Made by a program: the position numbers and the translations under genes. This document shows positions 1-9,800 of a DNA stretch of 64,000 nt, piece after piece. Under the pieces are notes generated by a model. It was not told where the DNA came from. It saw only the letters and a program-made list of their open reading frames with translations, and did no database searches. The DNA is from Datura wrightii (taxonomy: Eukaryota; Streptophyta; Magnoliopsida; Solanales; Solanaceae), in NCBI GenBank assembly GCA_035772735.1, contig JASDFA010000011.1:1116001-1180000 (forward strand). The letters run 5' to 3'. Positions within the stretch are counted from its first letter, which is position 1. Each line of letters opens with the position of its first letter.

Positions 1-2
1 GG

Positions 3-116
3 AAGAGGAAGAAAAAGAAGGCTAAAAGCAAGGAGATAGTTTTAAAAACGGGCAGCCAAAAGTCAGCAAAATTTGCTGACGGCGGATTTTGGGCGCAACA
101 AATTAATGTAGTATAG
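3..116 (+). CDS. Possible C-terminal tail of an upstream gene (partial)
   Basis: From base 3 a reading frame runs without a stop for 37 codons to TAG at 114-116. It starts with a lysine/arginine-rich run (KRKKKKAKSKE) and ends GGFWAQQINVV. A basic run followed by a short mixed tail would suit the end of a nuclear or nucleolar protein whose body lies left of the window. I recognise no family. The frame is short and AT-rich DNA can produce such runs by chance, so this is only a candidate. Confidence 0.25.
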   Translation, partial: KRKKKKAKSKEIVLKTGSQKSAKFADGGFWAQQINVV

Positions 117-433
117 GGGTAGGTTGGTTATGTCAAGCACGTAATATTTGTTTAATTATGGAGGCAGTGGAGTGGAGAGGGAAGGACGAGGGGGTGGAGT
201 TATTCAGGTTGATAGAATAAGGACTAACAAATTTCGAAATAAATATTTTTTTTTAATTTGACGGAATAAAGAGTAATAATTTATTAAAATATATTTAAAA
301 TAATAAAATTAGATATTTTTATAAAATATCTTCATTTATTTCATTCCAATAATTAAACGCCTAATTTTTTTAACTAATTTGTTGGTGGGGCGGGCAAAGT
401 AGTACCATAAGTAAACATCATAACCTTCTAGCC
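117..433. other. Intergenic, no gene seen
   Basis: AT-rich DNA with stops in all frames. If the preceding tail is real, this would hold its 3' untranslated region. Confidence 0.4.
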
Positions 434-1248
434 ACAGCCGTGAATATGAGTTAGGCCCAGCTCAAATTCATAATTTGATATGTTTGGATTGTGATTTTTG
501 GAGTTCATTTAAAAATGAGGCTTTTTGCTCAGTTCGAATAAGTTCGTTGGCCTGTGGGGCTTGAGTGAAGTGGGTTGAACCGGCTCGTGGATCAATTAAA
601 AAATAAAATATTACTAAAAATAATCAGAGTACTCCAAACTTAAAGTCTACTTAAACCATCATTTTAATAGGCGAAATATTGTCATTTGATTTTGTGTTTT
701 ACTGTGATCTACTAAAACAAAAGTAGGTTAATATTTTTATTTAGCTATTTGTATTATTACTTATTAACTGTTTAATTTGCTTGTTAATATTTAAATTTGG
801 TTCGATTGTTATCATGTCAAAATTTATTTAGTTTCACATAAACTTTATGTTCAACAAAATTATTTTTTGTACGAATGTACCCAAGATATTTGCATAGACT
901 GAAATGATTTCAGATTGAAGTCATACAACTAAATCTTTACTTGAAGCTATACTTAACAACTATTATTAGGATTATTTTGTTGGTAGATTTAAGACTTGAT
1001 TAACAAGTAGTAGCACCATGTAATATTATCTTTTAGATATTTATGTTTAGATTCTTTAAATTATATTTTAAAAATATACTTTTGAAAAAATGGACTGGAC
1101 TGGCGCTGCCCGCACCCCACGTAGTGATGGATTGACTTGTTGTTTTATGACCTATCAAAATGACGGGCTAGCTGGCCTGACCCGTTAAATTTCAAAGCTC
1201 GCATAAACTAACCCCAATGGGTTAGACCGATCCATATTGACAGCTCTA
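434..1248. repeat. Non-autonomous DNA transposon, hAT-like, diverged
   Basis: The left end (near 436, AGCCGTGAATATGAGTTAGG) and the reverse complement of the right end (AGCTGTCAATATGG, ending near 1245) match as imperfect terminal inverted repeats. Both ends are GC-richer than the AT-rich middle. The form (AGCTGTCAA-type ends, about 0.8 kb, no ORF) resembles hAT-type MITEs common in Solanaceae. No clear 8-bp target duplication was found, so the edges are approximate. Confidence 0.4.
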
Positions 1249-2394
1249 TTATACTGATAACAAACTGTGTTATCAAATATCAATGTGTAATTTAATATGT
1301 GATTGTAGGTTTTAACATTTCATTAAGTTATCAATTAACTTTTATTATAAAAAAAAATTATATATAATTAATTTGCAAGTAATTGTAAATATTTTTACAT
1401 TGTAATTATATCAGTGTATAAAATTTAAATTTATTTTATTTTATTTTATTTATTTCTAGAGCATTTCAACCAATATTGAAATGTTCAAGTTACATCGAAA
1501 ATCTATGTTATTCTCGCAAGACTTATATAATTTTTTACCGTCGAAGCAAAACAAGATTGCCAGACATTGATTCAAAAAGTATTCTCCTAAAATTACATAT
1601 ATAATTGTACATATTATTTGATTGATGGGATAAGAGATAATAATTTTGAGTTAAAATGTAAAAAAAAGAAATTTCAAAAAAATAAAAATTCTTGGAAGCT
1701 GTCATCCTTTTTTTACTCTCTTGGTGACTAGAACCGACAAAGACAACTAAGAATTAGAGGTGGAAGGTGCTTACTATCCGAGCCACCCCTTTATCGCATG
1801 ATTATTATTATCCGTGTTTGGTTATATATATTAATTAGTTCCAAAATACATTCTGTACTAAAACTAATTCCATGTGATATTCTTATCTATCTTATTCCGG
1901 AAACCAAACCAAAAGAATTCATGTATTAGAAAGATGACAGTCTTAAGACAATTAATTTATGTCATTTAGTAATATTTTTGTGCTTTGTTTGCAAGAGTCA
2001 ATGTTCTTTAATTTTGCACCAAGGAAAAGGAAAGTACCAATTTGAAGTTTGACCATGGAGTATAATTCATTTGGAGCACAACACACTAGTGAAGGCAACT
2101 TGCTAGATTAATAGGGATATTAGCCAAGCATAGTATAGCATATAGTACTACTTTGATTTATTGGAGGCTTATAAGCAACCTTTCATTTCTTCAAAAGTTA
2201 ATAAAGGTATATATTAATCATAGTCTTCAAGAATACTTCTACTTTAGTATATACATGAAAGAATAGTATTTTTCTTTAATTTGTATTTTCCACTTTGGAG
2301 TTGCAAAACTTTTGAGCTACTCAAAACGACATGTTGGTTTTGTGTTGCAAGTTGCAAGCAATAATATCAAATGACAACAAAGGATACTGTTTTT
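1249..2394. other. Intergenic, no gene seen
   Basis: AT-rich sequence without coding-like frames, RNA genes or clear repeats. Confidence 0.5.
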
Positions 2395-2724
2395 TGGTTA
2401 AGAAATGGATCTCAGGTCTAACTCAACCACAAAAGTTAGCTTGTAAGTAAATCACTCATCTCATTAATCACCGATGTGAGACTTTTTTTATTTCTTCAAC
2501 AACCCCACTTCACGCCCACGGCTGGACATTTGGTGCATGGACAACTTAATTTAAGGGCCCAACATCGGGTGAGATGGGTCCTGCTCTGATACCATGTTAA
2601 GAAATGGATCTTGGGCCTAACTCAACCCCAAAACTAGTTTGTGAGAAAGGATTACCCAAATCCATATAAAGAGACCATCCATCTCATTAATCCTCGATGT
2701 GAGACTTTTTTCATTTCTTCAACA
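2395..2724 (-). mobile_element. Small TRIM/SMART-type LTR retrotransposon, complete
   Basis: Two direct repeats, 2395-2501 and 2595-2724, flank a 93-bp internal part. Both repeats share AAGAAATGGATCT near the start and the end TTTCTTCAACA; the left copy lacks an internal stretch of about 25 bp. Read on the minus strand, the 2595-2724 LTR is followed directly by TGGTATCAGAGC (complement of 2583-2594), the primer-binding site for initiator tRNA-Met. The GAAGTGGGGT tract (complement of about 2502-2511) next to the other LTR fits a polypurine tract. There is no coding capacity, as usual for TRIMs. Flanks TTTTT and TTTCT could be a target duplication with one mismatch. Confidence 0.8.
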
Positions 2725-3652
2725 TTTCTAGAGAATTTAAATTATTTTTCTTTGGCTAAAGAGAATTTATATACATCGATAATATAATTTTTTTTATTTT
2801 TTATTTTTTCCATACTTCACTTATAACTTGTAAAGTCACATTAGGTATGTTGTTATTATTTTTTTAATTCTGAAAATATAAAATTAAAAATATGTTTGTT
2901 GCGATAATTAACACAACAAAGTGCACTTAAACCAGGGATTCTACTGTTGACTACAGACTGTCAATATCGTTAACATAGTAATAATTAATCCACAAAGAAT
3001 AATGACAGATTAGTGGTTTGGTCCAGCTTGAATATGTATATTAATTAGTTCACCAATTCCACATTTTGTGCTATGAGTTTAAGACTTTTAAGTTATATAT
3101 ACTTATATTCACTTATATATGTCTTCAATATATATATATATATGTGTGTGGGGATGTGTGTGGCGAGTGTCTATCATATATAATTTCTCTATCTTTCTAA
3201 TGAATAGATAATATTTGCGTATACTTTACTCTCTTAGGATCTTGATCCACTTGTGAGAATATATGTTGTATGGCATAATAATTGTTGTTTATGTCGTCGG
3301 TGTAAGCAACTTTTATAGTATGAGTCACTTGCACATATTGCAACAAACAATCTAACTTATTTTTAACATTATAAATTTCAAATTTTAAAAAGATTTTTTT
3401 ATAAATATTCTTTATTGACTTGATAATGTAATTTTTTTTTAATATTGATCGTATATAACTTATATTCACGGATGATTAATTAAGTTCCAATTGCCCTTAT
3501 GCATCATAAATTAACTAATACTCTCAAAATTACTCCCTAATTTCGTTTCATAAAACTGTAAAACATGTTTTGAAGATCCAAAAATCTGGCTAAACTTTCC
3601 TATTTTTTGAAAACTTTTAGTATATTCATCTTTTTTTTTCTTAATTACTTAT
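2725..3652. other. Intergenic, no gene seen
   Basis: AT-rich, with a short (TA)n tract near 3129-3143. The only long frame here is in AT-rich DNA and has no protein-like composition. Confidence 0.5.
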
Positions 3653-4165
3653 TCTTTGTTTCAAAATAAGTGGTGTTTTTAGTTTGAGCAAATCTTTTAC
3701 AAAAACTACTAATTTCTAGAAAGTAAATTATACTTTTACCCATTTACTTAAAAAAATATAGCTTTTTACTCCTTTCGTTCAAAATAAGTGGTGCTTTCTG
3801 CTTGGATACACCCCTTAAGAAAACTACTCATTTCTAGGAAAAAAAAATATTTTTTTACCTACTTACCCTTAATAAATATTTTGAAAAAGATGAATTCTTT
3901 ATTATTTTTCTTGCTCATATAAAACTCTCTATATTTAAATAAGGGTAAAATTGGAAGAACATCATTAATGTCTTCTTGATTATGTAAAACACCACTTATT
4001 TTGAAACAAAATCAAAAGGTTAAAATACCACTTATTTTGAAATGGAGGGAGTAGTATTTTCTTGGTTAGGTAAAACTTTCTCCATTTAAATAAGAGTAAT
4101 ATTGGAAGAACATCATTAATGTCTACTTGATTATGTCAAACACCATTTTTTTAAACTGAAGAATC
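3653..4165. mobile_element. Stowaway-like MITE split by a related MITE
   Basis: The left part (3653-3766) starts TTTCAAAATAAGTGGTGTTTTTAG-like. The right part (4054-about 4165) carries the matching second half (ACATCATTAATGTCTACTTG, then a degraded right end). The two halves are separated exactly by the complete element 3769-4051 with its TA duplication. Read together they form one older copy of the same family. Confidence 0.6.
3769..4051. mobile_element. Stowaway-like MITE, 283 bp, TA target duplication
   Basis: The ends are inverted repeats: CTCCTTTCGTTCAAAATAAG on the left and CTTATTTTGAAATGGAGGGAG-type on the right. The element is bordered on both sides by TA (3767-3768 and 4052-4053), the target preference of Tc1/mariner-derived Stowaway MITEs. 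No ORF. Other copies in this window lie at about 27245-27447, 37402-37685 and 47233-47517. Confidence 0.75.
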
Positions 4166-4818
4166 ATATCAAACACACAGTTTGCTGGATTATTAAATTT
4201 ATTTTACTGGTCAGATAGTGTAATCACATGTATATAAACACAAACTACACCGAAAAATCACAGTTTATGAGTTGTACCTTTGTTACAGAGTTGTTCCAAT
4301 CTTTTTGGAGAAGGAAAGGAAACTTCACAAGAATCTTTAAGGAACTTTTCAAGAATTGAAGAAGGAAGGAAAAAAATCTTTTAGTCTGTTGTTTTATTGG
4401 AAAAAACAAAAAGATTCTCTCTTATATTTAAAAAAAAACGCAAGACATGAGCGGTTCAGGAGTAGTCCTAACCATTGTGTTTTTTCATCCTTTTAATATA
4501 AATTAATATAGAACAAATATATATATTTATTTATCATTTACGTGGATCCGGGTTGACCCATATGGGTGACCCGAATCTGAATATTTCAGAAATAAAATAA
4601 AAAAACTAAAACACCACTTATTTTAAAACGAGGGAAGTATATTTCTTGATCCATCTCACTAAAGTAACTTTCTTTTAGTACATTCTTTTATTAGCCTACT
4701 AATTACAGCAATGTGTCACCAAATTCAAATAATCATTTATGATTAATCTCTGCTTTCAAAGATATACGCACTTAGCTTGCTTAATATGGAAGCTCTACAC
4801 ATTAAAGAGAAACCTATT
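4166..4818. other. Intergenic, no gene seen
   Basis: AT-rich; a fragment near 4600-4640 (ACACCACTTATTTTAAAACG) looks like one more end of the Stowaway family above. Confidence 0.4.
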
Positions 4819-5103
4819 AGGACTCGTTTGGCCCCAAAAAGAAAAAGTTATTTACTTTTTTTTCAGAATAATTTTTTACTTTATTTGATCATAATCAACT
4901 TAAAAGTTATTTTTTAAGCTATTTTTCAACTTGCTTTTTTTATTTTAAAATTTTATTGAAGTCTATTAAAAAATATGAATATTATTTCAAAAATTATTTT
5001 ATAAAAAGTATAATCAAATTAAATATAATTTTATTTTTAATTCCAACTTATAAATTTTAAATAAAATAAAAAATATTTTAAATCTATAGCCAAACGCGTA
5101 CTA
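4819..5103. repeat. MITE with CGTTTGGC-type ends
   Basis: Left end TAGGACTCGTTTGGCC and right end GCCAAACGCGTACTA are inverted relative to each other, about 285 bp apart, with an AT-rich non-coding centre. CGTTTGGC ends are typical of plant hAT-like MITEs. Exact target duplication unclear. Confidence 0.55.
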
Positions 5104-5299
5104 AATATGCTTGAGATTCCTAGCATCACTTGCAACTCTTTTTAACCACTGAATAAGAACTATATATACCTCCAGAAAGTAACCAAACAAGCCAATATTC
5201 ATAGTTCATATCCAACACATGAGGAAATAGTCCCCTCCACGATTATTTGTCTAAAGTTAATAAATATTTTGATGCCCTCTTTTTTTACATACTAGTTAA

Positions 5300-5664
5300 T
5301 AGTCTGTTTGATCAAAATTTTCAAAAATTTAGAGTGTTTATTTTAAAAGAAAAATTACTTTTAAAAAGTGAGGTATTTGATCATACTTTTAAGAGAAAAA
5401 AATATATTTTTAGCTATTTTTTTAGAAGTTAAAAAAATAATTTTTCCTTAAAAGCACTTTTTAAAAAAACATTTTTGAGAAAACTATGTTTAGAAGCACT
5501 TTTGAAAAATTTGACCGACATTAATTGCTGCTCAGACTTACTTTTTAAATTTTTTGATCAAATACAATTAACTGTTTCTCATTAAAATATTTTTTCAAAA
5601 ACACTTTTACAAAAGTACTTTTTTAAAAATAAGTTAATTTTAAAAAATGTGGCCAAATAAACTA
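5300..5664. repeat. MITE, about 365 bp
   Basis: Left end AGTCTGTTTGATCAAAA and right end TGTGGCCAAATAAACT form imperfect terminal inverted repeats around AT-rich DNA. The 61-codon frame at 5247-5432 falls partly inside it and is not a gene. Confidence 0.5.
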
Positions 5665-5734
5665 CAAGTAAATGTAATAAAATTGAGAGACGAAACCAGT
5701 CCAATCAGTGGAAAAAATGATCAATTACAGTGGA

Positions 5735-5910
5735 ATCTTGTTATAATAACATTTCACTATAATGGTCTGATTTTAATCTCCAGAATCGATTTTTCATGAT
5801 ATATTTTTTACTTCTCTATAACACCATTCTACCTAGTGACGTTCAGTGTAGCAGTACACTCTTTGTAAAATTACTCTTCTATAACAGTCATACTCAAATG
5901 TTCTGCAATA
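5735..5910. repeat. Diverged MITE-like repeat
   Basis: Contains repeated ATAACA motifs in the style GTTATAATAACATTTCACTA and TCTCTATAACACCATTCTAC, a pattern I associate with a dispersed plant MITE. The ends are not resolved. Confidence 0.3.
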
Positions 5911-6533
5911 ATATTTTGTAAGAAATATATTATTTATAAAAATAAATAGTAAAATATTTATGATAATAATTATTAGTGTCATGCATATGATAAATTTCAG
6001 GTACGATATATAAAAGGAAAAAATTATATCAAATAGTGTCCATCAGTTATAGTTGTAACTTCACGAGGAGAGACTAATGGTGTTCTTTTTATTTATTTAT
6101 TTATTTATTTTACATTCATACACTTTTTATTTTTGGTTAAATTGATTAACAAACGCATTTCTTCTTTTTGGTACACAAAATTATTAAATTAGATATTTGT
6201 ATACCTTAATTTATAAAAGCTAAATGAGAGCTCAACGTAAATTTATCAACTGTCAATATATAAATATATAATAACACATTACTATAGTAGCTGTAGAATC
6301 TCCACACAAATGCTGCCACTGTAGAGAAATTTGACTGTAGTTTAAAAAAGAAACCATCAATTCAAATTTAAGGCAAGTTTAATTTTGCCGTTTTAATTGT
6401 AATCAGATTTTCTTTTTCCAAGTACCAACAGTTTAAAGTGAGTAACCGGATTACCTACCAAATATTTCACACACGCTCTTATCGGGCCGCCTAAAAACTT
6501 TTGGACCTAAGGCTTGTTTTTTTTGGGCTATGA
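5911..6533. other. Intergenic, upstream of SMG8
   Basis: AT-rich DNA with (TTTA)n near 6090-6110. No coding signal; the distal SMG8 promoter may lie here. Confidence 0.4.
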
Positions 6534-6571
6534 GAATTGTGTAGCCCATTATGAGCCTTAACCTTAGCCCA
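6534..6571. promoter_or_regulatory. Cluster of three TGGGCT (site II-like) motifs before SMG8
   Basis: TGGGCT occurs at 6534-6539 on the plus strand, and its complement AGCCCA at 6543-6548 and 6566-6571. Closely spaced TGGGCY motifs are known TCP-factor sites in promoters of broadly expressed plant genes. They lie 250-285 bp upstream of the SMG8 start codon, which suits a housekeeping promoter. No TATA box stands out. Function is inferred from motif and position only. Confidence 0.4.
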
Positions 6572-6756
6572 GTCCATAATTCTAGCTCTGACTCGCTTAC
6601 CGTCGTACTTTCTCGTCTTCGACGTTTCAACGCCATTGATTTGACGGCAAAATTATCAACAGATATTCTCACCGGCGACGCCGACCTCCGGCCGCTTAAT
6701 AGAGCTGTTTCTTCATTATCGGCAAGAGGACATATTCGTTGCTGATTTGTGTTCTG

Positions 6757-6798
6757 ATGGAAGATACGGATAGAGTTATACACCAAGTACACAGGTGA
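6757..6798 (+). promoter_or_regulatory. Candidate 13-codon upstream ORF in the SMG8 leader
   Basis: ATG at 6757 opens a 13-codon frame (MEDTDRVIHQVHR) ending TGA at 6796-6798, 19 nt before the SMG8 ATG at 6818. If transcription starts upstream of it, it could lower SMG8 translation or make the mRNA sensitive to NMD. A longer upstream frame (6551-6745, 64 codons) also exists but overlaps the presumed promoter. Transcription start is unknown. Confidence 0.35.
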
Positions 6799-6817
6799 TT
6801 CTGTTCTATCGGTTTCA

Positions 6818-9800
6818 ATGGACTCCTCAAAACCAAATGTCCAGTCCATGCGAGTCCTAATTCGGCCTCCAATTCCACCTTCTCACTCTCAGACTTCCTC
6901 CGTAAGCCACCCCCAAGTTCCATCCCTTCCTTCCCACCTACCTCCACCAACCTCATCGGATGCACCAGTTACCGGCCCCGCTCCATTTATTCCTCAAAGC
7001 GGCGTCGTTGTGGTTGGTTTCATCGGAAAACGCCACGATGACGTTGCTTACCTGATAAACCGGATTATCGATTCTAATGTGTTTGGTTCCGGGGGGTTAG
7101 ATAGGCCAATTTTTGTTGATAAACCGGATGAAAAGACGGATTTTGCTGTAACAGACGACATGAAGAGTTGGTTTGAGTATAGGAATATAAGCTACTATCA
7201 TGATGAGGAAAAGGGGATTTTGTTTTTGCAATTCTCTTCAACTCGATGCCCTCTGGTCGAATGCAATATGGAGTCTAAGATGGGATTTGATTCACTGTTG
7301 GAAGACTACGAATATGGCGATCTCCAAGCTATGCTCTTTATGTTCTCTGTAAGTTTTTTTCTTCTTCACTTCATCTTGAAATTTCTGACAAATTCTAGAT
7401 CAATACAGGAAATTTGTTGCCCAAAATTGCTTCTTGGTTCCTCGTTATCTTAGATTTGTTCATTGGTTGTACATTAAAGACTAGTGAAGCTTCTGAAACT
7501 TTTGAAAGTACAAAACAGGATTAGAAACACGGGCACCATTGTAAGCTGTTGTTTTTCGTTGGGCAAGATTGTAAGCTGTTGTCTGTCCTCAATCTTTACT
7601 TAGTTGAGGTCGGTTGAATGAATTATCGAATATCTATTCCACTTCTCACTTGGACCTGTTTTCATTCATTTGGAATATAAAAAGTGATGAAAAACAAACA
7701 CAAGAGTGAGGCTATTTGTCATTGCATGAAGTGCTTAAACACAATTTTATTTGCTCTACAGAGACTTGATCAATAAAGCTAGAGGAGGAGTCGGATTGAT
7801 GTAGTTATTTTAGTCACAGCTGCCTATAATATTAACCCAAATGAGTTATCCGACTCTCACTTATTTTACTCAAAGGTTGCTTCTTGTAATTAAGCAATGT
7901 TTTGGATTTGCAGTTGTATAGTAGAGATCTGTGTAGAAGAGTTTTGTATCATTTCCATGAATCTCTTCTTTCTCATGCATCAAATTGAGCATGTAAAAGT
8001 TGTTGCTTAGTATTCAATTTGAGTTGCCATCTTCTTTACTGAAGGCTGAGAATTGACTTCTACTGTGAGACTTAGAGTCCAGTTCGTCTTCTTACCCTGT
8101 GTGTAAAGGTCTTTTCTAAATTTTGTTATTATTAGTGTTAATCATATTCTTATTTGACAAGGAAGGGATACCTACCGGTAAAGGCCCTCACCTCCAACCA
8201 TAAGGTTGGGGATTTTAGTCAGGGAGAAAATTGGGAGGGCCACCATTGGGCCCCTTGGTAGGGGTTTGGGAGGTGGAGTGTAACATATAGAATTTTATTT
8301 TGAGGCTTTCCATTTCATATTTCATACTTCCCCTTGTTAATTGTAGAGTGCTACTCAACCATGCTTAGCTATGCAGGTTTGTCATGTTGTAGTTTTTATC
8401 CAAGAAGGATCACGATTTGACACCCAGATACTGAAGAAACTTCGCGTCTTGCAAGCAGCTAAACAAGCAATGACTCCATTTGTTAAATCACAATATCCGT
8501 CACCCTCTGGGTCCGGATCACCTTTTGCCTCTCCATCACGTAGAGCTGCATCAGGAAGATCATCTAACAATCCTTCGCCTGTCAAAAGCCGTGGCATTTT
8601 CAACCGAAATAATTCAGCAATTACTCTGATGTCAGGTTTAGGTTCATATACCTCTTTATTACCGGGGCAGTGTACTCCAGTTACACTTTTTGTTTTTCTT
8701 GATGATTTTGCTGATGATTATCCTAGTTCTAGTGTTGAGGAGCCAGCTGATATTTCCTCAGCGAATCAATCATCAAGTGTCGGTACCTCGGTTCGGCCAA
8801 GCTTGACTCCAAAAGGTTCTGGTTCTGTGGTTGTGCTTGCACGCCCTATAAGTAAATCTGAAGGTGGGTTCAGGAAGAAATTGCAGTCTTCCCTGGAGGC
8901 ACAGATTCGATTCTCCATTAAAAAATGCCGGACGCTGTCCGGTTCTGAAACTGGTCATACAGGTTCAAGAAGTGGGGGGGTGTCAAATTCTGCCACGCTG
9001 TTTTCCCTTGATGCATCAAAGGCTGTTGCACTTTTAGATATAACCTCTAATAAGAGAGGTGAATCCCTTGAATTTGCCACTGGCCTTGTGGAGGATGTTC
9101 TGAATGGAAAAGCAACCTCAGATTCTCTTCTATTTGAAAGTCATAGCCAGAGCGCGAATAGAGAAGACTTACTTTCTATCAAGGAGTTCATCTATAGGCA
9201 GACTGATATATTAAGAGGAAGGGGGGGTGTGGTGAATGCTAACAGTGGTCCAGCTTCTGGTGTTGGCATGGTTGCTGTTGCTGCAGCAGCTGCTGCTGCT
9301 TCTGCTGCTTCTGGAAAGACATTTACTTCTCCGGAACTTCCACATTTGGAGAAATGGTTATCTTCTAGTCAGCTTATTCTGCAAGCAATCCTGTCAGCAA
9401 AACATGCCATTGCAGATGAGACTGAACTTAGTAAGCGGAAGCTGCGACAGAGAAATTCTGTTTCACCTCCTCTTGAAGGAAATGCTTCAAAAGTTTCAGA
9501 TCCACTTGAAATTGCGATGTCTTATTTGGCGAGTGGTAGAGGGATAAATACTAGATTTTCTACTTTATGGTGCCAAAAGGCCCTTCCAGTAGCTAAGGAG
9601 ATGTATTTAAATGAGTTGCCTCCATGCTACCCAACTTCACAGCATAAGGCCCATTTGGAGAGAGCTCTGCATGCTTTCAATTCAATGGTCAAGGGACCTG
9701 CTGTGCAGTTATACTTGCAGAAACTGGAAGATGAATGCACATCCATCTGGACTTCTGGCAGGCAACTCTGTGATGCTGTTAGCCTCACGGGAAAACCATG

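Noticed and set aside
6451..6849. 132-codon frame on the minus strand over the SMG8 leader and start
   Set aside because: It is antisense to the SMG8 promoter, leader and first codons, has no recognisable domain, and SMG8 on the plus strand explains the sequence.
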